Shown piece after piece: positions 7,428-13,626 of a stretch of DNA of 15,545 nt. A program made the translations under genes and the position numbers. Location of the stretch: NCBI GenBank assembly GCA_963843455.1, contig CAWJKE010000003.1, positions 1 to 15,545 on the forward strand, given 5' to 3'. Under the pieces are notes generated by a model. That model saw only the letters and a list, made by a program, of their open reading frames with translations, was not told the origin of the DNA and made no database searches. Position 1 is the stretch's first letter; each line of letters starts with the position of its first letter. Source of the stretch: CAIQPS01 sp963843455 (lineage in GTDB: Bacteria; Actinomycetota; Thermoleophilia; RBG-16-64-13).

Positions 7428-8150
7428 ATGCGAGTGCTCGTGGTCGAGGACGAAGAGCGCGTGGCCTCGTTTGTGGCAAAGGGGCTTGAAGGCGCCGGCT
7501 ACGTGACCGAGGTGGCCGCCACAGGCCGGGCGGCGCTCGACTCGATCCAGGAGCGAGGAGCCGACCTCATCCTTCTCGACGTCGGCCTGCCAGATATCGA
7601 CGGGTTCGCCGTGCTCGCCGAGCTGCGAAGAACAGATCAGAAGACCCCCGTCATCATGCTCACCGCCCGCGGCGATGTGCCGTCCCGGGTTCGCGGGCTC
7701 GACCTGGGCGCCGACGACTATCTGCCCAAACCCTTCGATTTCGACGAACTGGTGGCCCGAATACGAGCAGCCCTCCGGCACAGCGGGCAGTCCCAGGCCG
7801 CCGTATTGGAGGCGGGCGATCTCCAGCTCGACCTCAAGACCAGAAAGGCCCAGCGTGGCGATCGCCGCAGCGATCTGACATCGCGGGAGTTTGCTCTGCT
7901 CGAGTTCCTCATGAGACACGAAGGCCAGGTTCTTTCCCGCTCCCAGATACTCGGTAGCGTCTGGGGATATGGCTTCGATCCTCAGAGCAACGTCGTCGAC
8001 GTGTACGTAGGCTACCTCCGCGGCAAGCTCGATCGGCCGGGCGAGGAGACGATCATCGAGACCGTGCGCGGAGGAGGCTACCGGTTGCAGCTGCCGGAAG
8101 CTTCGGAGCCAACGAGCGGTGGGGCTGCCCGGGAGGCCGGGGGCAGTTGA
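7428..8150 (+). CDS. OmpR/PhoB-family response regulator
   Basis: The 240-residue protein has a receiver domain (1-118) with acidic pocket E7/D8, phospho-acceptor D51 in LILLDVGLPD, T79 and K101 in YLPKPF. A winged-helix DNA-binding domain follows (about 125-222) with LTSREFALLEFL, DVYVGYLRGKLD and TVRGGGYRL. ATG 7428 is chosen because GGAGGCAGG precedes it and the receiver fold starts exactly there; upstream in-frame starts add unrelated sequence. The stop overlaps the TTG start of the kinase gene (TTGA at 8147), so regulator and kinase are co-translated. Upon phosphorylation it should act on local promoters. The repeats at 5844-5882 are candidate targets. Ligand and regulon are unknown. Confidence 0.93.
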   Translation: MRVLVVEDEERVASFVAKGLEGAGYVTEVAATGRAALDSIQERGADLILLDVGLPDIDGFAVLAELRRTDQKTPVIMLTARGDVPSRVRGLDLGADDYLPKPFDFDELVARIRAALRHSGQSQAAVLEAGDLQLDLKTRKAQRGDRRSDLTSREFALLEFLMRHEGQVLSRSQILGSVWGYGFDPQSNVVDVYVGYLRGKLDRPGEETIIETVRGGGYRLQLPEASEPTSGGAAREAGGS

Positions 8151-9520
8151 GGCTCCGCCTCACTCTGTGGTTCGTGTTCGCACTCGTCATCATCGCCATC
8201 CTCGGAGCCGCGGCGATGTATGCCATCTTGTCACATCAGCTTCATGACGACCTGGATGCGCGTCTGGCCCAGCAGCTCACGCATTATCAGGAGATGGTGT
8301 CCACGGCGACCGACGAGCAGTCGCTGGTGGACCTTACCCGCTCGTACCTGGCAAGCAACCGAGCCAACTCGCTCAGGCAGTCCGGGTTCGTGCTCTCGCT
8401 GCAGACCCGGAGCGGATCGGTGGTCTCCAGTTCGGATGCCGTTCGCCCCGAGGATCTCGCACAGAGCAAGGAGCTGCTTGCGTCCGGCACCCGGTTCCTC
8501 GCCGACACTCCGCTGGCCGAGGGCGAATATCGCGTCGCCGGAACTCCCGTGACCGAGTCGGGCGAGATCATGGGGGCGGTCGAGGTGGCGGGATCTCTCG
8601 CGGAGGTGAACTCCACGCTCAACCGACTTCTGCTTCTTCTCGTTGTGGGCGGGTTGATCGGCTGCGCGGCCGTGGGCCTGGGGACGTGGTTCTTACTAGG
8701 AAGTGCGCTCGAACCGGTCAGAAGGATCACCCGCACCGCCGCTTCCATCTCCCGCGAGGATCTCTCCAAGCGGATCGAATACACCGGGCCCAAAGACGAG
8801 ATCGGCGAGCTCGCCGATACGATGGACGGTATGCTCGATCGCATCGAGACGGCATTCTCGGATCAGGAACAGTTTATCTCCGACGTGTCCCACGAATTGC
8901 GCACCCCGCTCACCATCGTCAAGGGGCACCTGCAGGTGCTCGACCGCGAGGTCGAACCGGACCCCAAGTTGGTGAAGCAGGAGCACGGCCTGGTGATCGA
9001 CGAACTGGACCGGATGAACCGGCTGATCGCGGATCTCCTCACTTTGGCCCGGGCCGGGCGCGCGGACTTCCTGCGCAAGGAGCCGATCGATCTGGACCTC
9101 TTCCTGACTTCGCTGGCGACTGAAGGGCCGCACCTAGGCGAGCGGGAATGGACGATCGACGCTCTTCCCGGCGGAGCGGTAGAGGCCGACCAGGACCGGC
9201 TGACACAGATCTTCCTTAACCTCATGCAGAACGCGGTCGCCCACACGACCGCTGGGCAGGTGATAGCTCTCGGTGGCTCGAAGAGAGCTTCGGGTGTTGG
9301 CATTCAACTCTGGGTGCGGGACGAGGGCGAGGGAATGGACGAGGAGGTGCGCCGCCACGTCTTCGAGCGGTTCTACCGAGGGAAGGGCGACGCCGCGGGT
9401 GGCCGAGTGGGCTTGGGGCTGGCTATCGTCCACGCACTAGTCGCCGCACACGGAGGGACCATAGACGTCGACAGCTCTGCCGACCTGGGCGCGCGGTTCA
9501 CGGTGATCCTGCCTTCCTAA
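8147..9520 (+). CDS. Membrane sensor histidine kinase
   Basis: The 457-residue kinase starts at TTG 8147, overlapping the regulator's TGA, with GGGAGG about 10 bp upstream. Its order is: TM1 (about 5-28), an extracytoplasmic sensor of roughly 130 residues (29-160), TM2 (161-185), HAMP linker (about 186-238), HisKA with H249 in SDVSHELRTPLT, and an ATPase domain with N362 (NLMQNAVAHT), DEGEGMD (392-398) and GLGLAIV (422-428). These match the class I kinases partnered with OmpR-type regulators. The sensor region has no cysteine or recognised ligand-binding motif. It probably senses an envelope signal and phosphorylates D51 of the adjacent regulator. Neighbouring genes for Gly-rich or secreted proteins suggest that the signal concerns the cell surface. 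Confidence 0.93.
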   Translation: MRLRLTLWFVFALVIIAILGAAAMYAILSHQLHDDLDARLAQQLTHYQEMVSTATDEQSLVDLTRSYLASNRANSLRQSGFVLSLQTRSGSVVSSSDAVRPEDLAQSKELLASGTRFLADTPLAEGEYRVAGTPVTESGEIMGAVEVAGSLAEVNSTLNRLLLLLVVGGLIGCAAVGLGTWFLLGSALEPVRRITRTAASISREDLSKRIEYTGPKDEIGELADTMDGMLDRIETAFSDQEQFISDVSHELRTPLTIVKGHLQVLDREVEPDPKLVKQEHGLVIDELDRMNRLIADLLTLARAGRADFLRKEPIDLDLFLTSLATEGPHLGEREWTIDALPGGAVEADQDRLTQIFLNLMQNAVAHTTAGQVIALGGSKRASGVGIQLWVRDEGEGMDEEVRRHVFERFYRGKGDAAGGRVGLGLAIVHALVAAHGGTIDVDSSADLGARFTVILPS

Positions 9521-9576
9521 ATGCTTTCTCATCGCCGGTTTAGGGTGCTCTCATGCAGCGGCCCTAGACTCCGGGG

Positions 9577-9593
9577 TGTCGGATCAGCCGACA
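9577..9593 (+). repeat. Short inverted repeat TGTCGG / CCGACA
   Basis: The 6-bp arms are separated by ATCAG, in the 106-bp space between the kinase and the secreted Cys-rich gene. There is no T-tract after it, so it is more likely a hairpin in the leader or an operator than a terminator. Low certainty. Confidence 0.3.
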
Positions 9594-9626
9594 GGAAGCG
9601 TGACTACGACGATGAAGGAGGCAAGA

Positions 9627-9980
9627 ATGGGCAAACGGAGATGGATAGTCATCCTGGCTGTGGTCGCCATTATCACCCTGCTGATCGCAGGAACGGCTTA
9701 TGCCGCGCAGGGCGGCAACGGCCCACTAAACAGGACGGGAAGCACGATAACGCCGAGCACCACCTGCATTACCTGCACGCCAAGCACGATCTGTACCGGT
9801 GACTGCGCTCAAACACAGACCTCGAGCACCGTGCAGACTCAGACGCAGCAGCGTCTGCAGGATGCGACCTGCGACGGGACCTGCGACGGGGCCGCGACCA
9901 CCGATCAGTCCCGCCAGCGGGCGAAGGATGGGACCGGCACCGCAAGCGGAAGAGGCTACGGGCACGGCAACGGCAGGTAG
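9627..9980 (+). CDS. Secreted Cys/Thr-rich small protein
   Basis: The 117-residue precursor has a typical signal peptide: MGKRRW, hydrophobic core about 7-22, and a cleavage site AYA-AQ after residue 26. The mature part is Thr/Gln-rich with cysteines in paired patterns: C47/C50, C56/C60 (CITCTPSTICTGDC) and C82/C86 in a TCDG tandem repeat. The tail is Gly/His-rich (GRGYGHGNGR). ATG 9627 is chosen over in-frame ATGs at 9576 and 9612 because AAGGAGG lies 6 bp before it and the signal peptide begins there. Six cysteines could bind metal or form disulfides outside the cell. It may be a target or a ligand of the two-component system upstream. No family is recognised. Confidence 0.65.
   Translation: MGKRRWIVILAVVAIITLLIAGTAYAAQGGNGPLNRTGSTITPSTTCITCTPSTICTGDCAQTQTSSTVQTQTQQRLQDATCDGTCDGAATTDQSRQRAKDGTGTASGRGYGHGNGR
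9867..9890 (+). repeat. Tandem 12-bp repeat encoding TCDG twice
   Basis: Two identical copies of ACCTGCGACGGG (9867-9878 and 9879-9890) lie inside the secreted Cys-rich gene, indicating a recent in-frame duplication of a Cys-containing unit. Confidence 0.7.
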
Positions 9981-10018
9981 CTAGTCTCCCGCTAGAAACG
10001 GGCGCCAAGCACATGGCC

Positions 10019-10058
10019 GGGGCGCAAGCCCCCTCGCGGGGGCTTGCGCCCCGACTTT
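10019..10058 (+). terminator. Strong hairpin, probable bidirectional-type terminator
   Basis: Perfect 15-bp arms, GGGGCGCAAGCCCCC (10019-10033) and its complement (10038-10052), enclose a TCGC loop and are followed by GAC and TTTT (10056-10059). It sits after the secreted Cys-rich gene (stop at 9980) and before the promoter of the next operon. The T-tract is short, so termination is likely but not certain. It could also be a copy of a dispersed hairpin element. Confidence 0.65.
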
Positions 10059-10076
10059 TGCAGCCGGTACACATCC

Positions 10077-10133
10077 CCGGAATGCACAACGCCGCTTTAC
10101 GTTTCCGCTCCTTCGGCGGCCCTTGCATTCCGG
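10077..10133 (+). repeat. Long inverted repeat overlapping the -35 region (candidate operator)
   Basis: CCGGAATGCA (10077-10086) and its exact complement TGCATTCCGG (10124-10133) flank 37 bp that hold a second stem, GCCGC/GCGGC (10091-10095, 10116-10120). The right arm covers the putative -35 hexamer. This is consistent with a repressor site or a regulatory hairpin controlling the DUF134-containing operon. Confidence 0.5.
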
Positions 10134-10150
10134 TAATCGACAAGTATAAT
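10123..10150 (+). promoter_or_regulatory. Sigma-70-type promoter of the DUF134-OsmC-CopZ operon
   Basis: TATAAT at 10145-10150 is a perfect -10 box; TTGCAT at 10123-10128 is a fair -35 with a 16-bp spacer. Transcription would start near 10157, giving a leader of about 30 nt with GGAGG (10177-10181) before the TTG start at 10188. Inverted-repeat ATAAT/ATTAT half-sites (10146-10150, 10156-10160) also surround the start region. Confidence 0.65.
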
Positions 10151-10187
10151 GCACGATTATGCAAAACAACCACGTCGGAGGACCGGT

Positions 10188-10916
10188 TTGGCTCGGCCCG
10201 CAAAATGGCGTTGTCTCGAGTGCCTGCCCGGCTCGAAGCTCTTCGGCCCCGTGGGGGTGCCCGCGAGAGAGTTGCAGAAGTTGCGGATGTCGTTCGACGA
10301 ACTCGAGGCCTTGCGCCTGCTCCACCTGGAAGGTGTGACACAGGCTGAAGCTGGCAGCAGACTGGGGGTCTCGGCGTCCACTGTCAGCCGGATGGCCGAT
10401 CGGGCTCATCGCGTCGTCACCGAAGCGCTGGTGGCCAACAGAGCCGTATGCGTGGAAGGCGGACCTGTGACGGTGGTCCGCGTAAGCGAGAGTTCAAGAA
10501 GCGCGCCTTCGGACGACCAGGCGCAGCAAACGCAGATCGGCAATGAACCAAGCGAAGGAGAAAGAATGATCGTCGCGGTGCCCTATTTACAGGGTAATGT
10601 TAACGCCCACTTCGGGAGTACGCAGGCCTTCCTCGTCGCGGAAGCACTGGACGGCAACGTTGAGCGCGCGTCGGTGTTCGAGGTCCAGGGAATGCAACAC
10701 AACCACGCCGGCATAGCCGGCTTCCTAAAGGAGCAGGGAGTCGAGGTGATCCTGGCCGGCGGCATGGGCGCCCCGATGCAGCAGGCGCTCAAGGCGCAGG
10801 GTTTCGACCTGTACTGTGGAGTCTCCGGCCCGGCGGTAGAGGCGGTCGAAGCCTTCCTACGGGGCGAGATAGAGCAATCGGAAAGCACCTGCGGTCACCA
10901 TCACGGGGAGGCATAG
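10188..10916 (+). CDS. DUF134-NifX/NifB-like (dinitrogenase FeMo-cofactor domain) fusion regulator
   Basis: The TTG at 10188 is chosen as start: GGAGG (10177-10181) lies 6 bp upstream and translation then begins MARPAKWRCLECLPG, the usual DUF134 opening. In-frame ATG 10149 lies in the promoter itself. The 242-residue protein has a DUF134 domain (1-95) with C9/C12 and a sigma-region-4-like helix-turn-helix (LRLLHLEGVTQAEAGSRLG, VSASTVSRMAD). A linker follows (96-126), then a NifX/NifB-like domain (127-232: MIVAVPYL, NVNAHFGSTQAFLV, GIAGFLKEQGVEVILAGGMG) and a metal-binding-like tail, CGHHHGE (235-241). It probably senses a metal or cofactor and regulates its own operon. AAGGAG (10555-10560) before ATG 10566 could allow separate initiation of the C-terminal domain. 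The fusion of these two domains is known elsewhere. Confidence 0.85.
   Translation: MARPAKWRCLECLPGSKLFGPVGVPARELQKLRMSFDELEALRLLHLEGVTQAEAGSRLGVSASTVSRMADRAHRVVTEALVANRAVCVEGGPVTVVRVSESSRSAPSDDQAQQTQIGNEPSEGERMIVAVPYLQGNVNAHFGSTQAFLVAEALDGNVERASVFEVQGMQHNHAGIAGFLKEQGVEVILAGGMGAPMQQALKAQGFDLYCGVSGPAVEAVEAFLRGEIEQSESTCGHHHGEA
10555..10568 (+). promoter_or_regulatory. Internal ribosome binding site and in-frame ATG
   Basis: AAGGAG at 10555-10560 is followed after 5 nt by ATG 10566, which is residue 127 of the fusion and the exact first residue of the NifX/NifB-like domain. This could yield a free 116-residue domain in addition to the fusion. Confidence 0.5.
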
Positions 10917-10917
10917 C

Positions 10918-11313
10918 ATGGACATGGAGATCTATTTCCCGGGCGGCAAGCGCGTATACGCGGATTACAGCGGCTTTACCATCCAGACGGACCAGCCGGC
11001 CCGCGGCGGCGGTGAAGGGTCCGCGCCTGCACCCTTCGACCTGTTTCTTGCTTCCATCGGCACCTGCGCGGGCATCTACGCCCTTGGCTTCATGCAGCAG
11101 CGCGGCATCGACCCGGAAGGCTCCAAGCTCACCATGCGACCCCGCTACAACCCGGCCGTCGGGCTGATCGATCACATCGAACTGGAGTTGAGGACGCCGC
11201 CCGGCTTCCCTGACAAATACAAGGACGCGATCATCAACGCCATGGATCTGTGCGCGGTCAAGAAGCACCTGGCTCAGCCGCCGGCGTTCACCGTCACCAC
11301 CGTGGCAGGCTAG
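10918..11313 (+). CDS. OsmC-family protein
   Basis: The 131-residue protein has the two catalytic-type cysteines of the OsmC/Ohr fold, C50 in ASIGTCAGIYAL and C112 in MDLCAVKKHL, plus the PAPFDLFLAS segment before the first. OsmC proteins reduce organic or thiol hydroperoxides or handle reactive thiols in the cytoplasm. It is slightly shorter than typical OsmC (about 140 residues). GGGGAGG lies just before ATG 10918, which starts 1 bp after the previous stop. Placement between a metal-sensing regulator and a CopZ-like chaperone suggests a role in metal or sulfur stress. The substrate cannot be told. Confidence 0.85.
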   Translation: MDMEIYFPGGKRVYADYSGFTIQTDQPARGGGEGSAPAPFDLFLASIGTCAGIYALGFMQQRGIDPEGSKLTMRPRYNPAVGLIDHIELELRTPPGFPDKYKDAIINAMDLCAVKKHLAQPPAFTVTTVAG

Positions 11314-11327
11314 TGGAGGGATCGGGC

Positions 11328-11537
11328 ATGAGCAGCGAGCACAGCACGACCGAGATCAAAGTCGTCGGCATGTCCTGCGAGCACTGCGTGGCTGCTGTCG
11401 GGAAGGCGGCCAAGTCGGTGTCGGGCGTCACCGAGGCCCTGGTCGATCTGAAAGCGGGCCTCGTAAAGGTAGAGGGCTCGTTCGACCGGCAGCAGGTTGT
11501 GGAGGCGATAAAGGCCGCGGGCTACGAGGCCTCCTAG
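11328..11537 (+). CDS. CopZ-like heavy-metal-associated (HMA) domain metallochaperone
   Basis: The 69-residue product is a single HMA domain with the metal site GMSCEHC (C17 and C20), then the usual helix, GVTEALVDLKAGLVKVEGSF and the C-terminal AGYEAS. Such proteins bind Cu(I) or similar soft metals and pass them to transport ATPases. TGGAGGG precedes ATG 11328; the upstream in-frame extension to 11250 overlaps the OsmC gene and is not HMA-like. No P-type ATPase is in the window, so its partner is elsewhere. It is the last gene of this operon; 21 bp separate it from the convergent GNAT gene, and no terminator is visible there. Confidence 0.88.
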   Translation: MSSEHSTTEIKVVGMSCEHCVAAVGKAAKSVSGVTEALVDLKAGLVKVEGSFDRQQVVEAIKAAGYEAS

Positions 11538-11558
11538 GCGTCGCACCGGAATACTGGG

Positions 11559-12104
11559 TTACCCGGCAGCCCCGTACCGCTCGCGGAACTCCCGGTCGAT
11601 CATGTCGAGCACCAGGTAGTCGGCGAAGCGGCCCTGCTGGAACACGGTCTCGCGCTCCCTGCCCACCTCGACAAAGCCGACGCGGCGGTAGAGCCCCAGA
11701 CCTCGGGAGTGGTCGGCGTGGGCCTTGATCTTCACGGTGTGAAGACCGAGCGTGTCGAAGCCATAACGGAGGCAGGTGACGATTGCGTCGAACCCGAAGC
11801 CCTTGCCCCAATCCTCCTTGCGGCCTATTGCGATACCGAGTTCGGCGTGCCGGTGCACAGGATCGATGTCCTTGAGCCCGACGTTGCCGACGTACCGGCC
11901 GTCTTCGGCCACGTGGATCTCGAAGCTTTGGGCGTCGGCAGACGCGGCGTGCGCCTCGTAATACCGTTGCTCGTCCTCTTTGGTGATGGGAGTGTGACCG
12001 ACAATGAGGTACTTGTAGACCTCGGGATCGTTCAGCCATGCCCGGATGGTCTCGGCGTTGTCCACGTCGAGTTCGGTGAGATAGATCTTCTCGCCTCTGA
12101 TCAT
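11559..12104 (-). CDS. GNAT-family N-acetyltransferase (RimJ/RimL-like)
   Basis: The 181-residue domain begins MIRGEKIYLTELDVDNAETI and carries the GNAT core: GNVGLKDID..H.AELGIAIG (strands 2-4), an acetyl-CoA loop WGKGFGFDA, and GLGLYRRVGFVEVGRER (motif B). It resembles RimJ/RimL-type enzymes that acetylate protein N-termini or small amines; the substrate is unknown. ATG 12104 is chosen since AGGATGGG lies just upstream; ATG 12113 is the alternative. The reading frame stays open upstream through the displaced MftF C-terminus to about 12731, so fusion with MftF is possible if the frameshift is an assembly error. It is last in the minus-strand mycofactocin-associated operon and converges on the CopZ-like gene. 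Confidence 0.85.
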   Translation of the reverse strand: MIRGEKIYLTELDVDNAETIRAWLNDPEVYKYLIVGHTPITKEDEQRYYEAHAASADAQSFEIHVAEDGRYVGNVGLKDIDPVHRHAELGIAIGRKEDWGKGFGFDAIVTCLRYGFDTLGLHTVKIKAHADHSRGLGLYRRVGFVEVGRERETVFQQGRFADYLVLDMIDREFRERYGAAG

Positions 12105-12640
12105 GATTCCCATCCTACCGGAGAAACGCCCCGCGTGGTCCGCTGTTTGGCGTGGGACGACCGGCGCGATCTGCCGCTGGAATACGGGAAGATAGGAACG
12201 AAACGACCTCATGCGCACGCACCCGGCCGCGACTCCCGCCTGGTAGGCCGCGTGCTCCGCGACGTAGTAGGTCAGGTACGCGGCAAATGACATGCGGGGC
12301 CGCTTGGTCGAGTAGTCCACGCCGGCGGCATAAAGGATCGCCGCGGTTTCCAAGGCCATCAGGCCCGGGAAGGCGGCGGCGCCAACCGTCAGCGGACCCA
12401 GGTAGTACCGCGTGAGATGGAAATAGACGAAGTAGAGCATGGAGAGGTGACCGCGGAGGACCGAACTCCAGATCTTCGCTTCTTGGATCTCCACGCCGCT
12501 CCGGCGCAGCCGAGACCGTCGGCGGGCCCCCTCCCAAAGGGCGGGCACCAGACAAGCGGGCAGGAGCCGGGGCTCCAGCCGGACGAGCGCGGCGGAAACG
12601 AGAGCTGCCGTGGCAAGCGGCGCCGGCGCAAGAGGGAAGC
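12102..12640 (-). other. Displaced C-terminal segment of MftF joined in frame to the GNAT domain
   Basis: In the frame +1 relative to the 5' part of mftF this stretch reads LAPAPLATAALVSAALVRLE, then VEIQEAKIWSSVLRGHLSML, YFVYFHLTRYYLGPLT, and ends YVAEHAAYQAGVAAGCVRMR then SFRSYLPVF. That pattern of hydrophobic helices and a final AGVxxGCxRxRSFRxxLP motif is what MftF C-termini look like. The conserved part ends near 12180. A 25-residue linker then continues into GNAT without a stop. Confidence 0.65.
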
Positions 12641-13626
12641 CGCTTGCGCTTATCGGGATGGAGCTTCTGAAGAACGGCTTCCGACGTCCCGTACTGTGCG
12701 CGGCGGCGCAGCATGGCCGCCAGAAGATCACGATGCTTGTGCCTGACTATCCCCTCGGGCGCGTAGACCAGATAGGCGCCCGCGGCCCGGATGCGCCAGC
12801 AAAGGTCGACGTCTTCGCCCACGCGGAGGTCCTCGCGGAGACCTCCGACCGCCTCATACGTGGAGCGACGGACCAGCAGGTTGCAGGTGGGAACGTAGAA
12901 GGTGTCCGGCCCCTGGGCCCTCAGCATCAGGTGCCGCCCCATGTCGAGGGGAGAAGCCACCTCCTCGTAGCGGTCGAGCCGCGACTCGGTGTAGTAGCCG
13001 ACGGTCCGTCCGCCAACTGCGGCGACCCGATCCCAGGCGAAAAAAGGTGTGAGCCGGCGCAGCCAGGACCGGTCGGGCACGCAGTCGCTGTCAACAAAGG
13101 CCAGTAGGTCGCCTTTCGCCTCCCGGGCGGCCCGGTTCCGAGAGTAGGACGGACCCCTATTCCGGTCGTTTGCGAGTAGCCGGGCACCATGCCGCTCCAC
13201 GACCTGCGCCACGGCCGCCGGGTCGGCGGAGCCGTCGTCGACGACTATGACCTCCCGTCGGTCCGCCGGATAGTCGAGGCAGCCGAGCGCCGCCAAACAG
13301 TCATCAAGGTAATCTGTCCGGTCGAGAGTGGGAACGATCACGGTGACCGAGGGAGCGAGACTAGGGTGGACAGCCGCCCGGCGTACCTCCAGCAGACCGC
13401 GCCCGCGGAAATACTCACACAGTTCGAGGGTCCGCTCCTCCGAAAGAGTGAAACCGGCGGCAATCTCGGAGATGGTGGCGCCGTAGCGTGTCCGTTTCAG
13501 GAGCCGAGCAGCAGCCGCATTGACGGTGAGTACGGTCAGCGGCTCTTCGCAGATGACCCTCCAGGTCCCGGCAGCACCCGGTGCCAGCCGCACCGCCTCG
13601 CGCAGCCGGTACTCGAGAGGGATCAC
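12115..13626 (-). CDS. mftF: Mycofactocin glycosyltransferase MftF, apparently frameshifted
   Basis: GTG 13626 overlaps the TGA of the ETF gene (GTGA), giving MIPLEYRLREAVRLAPG. Residues 1-83 form a PqqD-like domain; residues 93-300 a GT2 glycosyltransferase fold with SVTVIVPT, EVIVVDDGS (125-133), DxD D179/D181 (AFVDSDCVPD) and GEDVDLCWR (270-278). This order is typical of MftF, which adds beta-1,4-linked glucose to mycofactocin. After P331 (base 12634) the frame loses similarity, reading Cys/Arg/Pro/Ala-rich sequence to TAG 12115. The next frame, by contrast, encodes a coherent membrane-rich C-terminus. A single extra base near 12630-12640 (CTTCCCTCTTGCG) explains this. With the repair, length to the conserved end near 12180 would be about 480 residues, close to the family norm. 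Confidence 0.85.
   Translation of the reverse strand: MIPLEYRLREAVRLAPGAAGTWRVICEEPLTVLTVNAAAARLLKRTRYGATISEIAAGFTLSEERTLELCEYFRGRGLLEVRRAAVHPSLAPSVTVIVPTLDRTDYLDDCLAALGCLDYPADRREVIVVDDGSADPAAVAQVVERHGARLLANDRNRGPSYSRNRAAREAKGDLLAFVDSDCVPDRSWLRRLTPFFAWDRVAAVGGRTVGYYTESRLDRYEEVASPLDMGRHLMLRAQGPDTFYVPTCNLLVRRSTYEAVGGLREDLRVGEDVDLCWRIRAAGAYLVYAPEGIVRHKHRDLLAAMLRRRAQYGTSEAVLQKLHPDKRKRLPSCAGAACHGSSRFRRARPAGAPAPARLSGARPLGGGPPTVSAAPERRGDPRSEDLEFGPPRSPLHALLRLFPSHAVLPGSADGWRRRLPGPDGLGNRGDPLCRRRGLLDQAAPHVICRVPDLLRRGARGLPGGSRGRVRAHEVVSFLSSRIPAADRAGRPTPNSGPRGAFLR

Noticed and set aside
8686..9133. Several 90-145-residue open frames on both strands inside the kinase gene
   Set aside because: They are all alternative-frame shadows of the HAMP-HisKA-ATPase region.
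9840..9857. Inverted repeat CAGACGC/GCGTCTG
   Set aside because: It lies inside the coding sequence of the secreted Cys-rich protein and arises from Gln/Thr codons; no regulatory role can be supported.
10019..10133. Two adjacent inverted repeats considered as a mobile-element end or CRISPR unit
   Set aside because: No repeated spacer structure, transposase gene or target-site duplication is present; terminator and operator explain them better.
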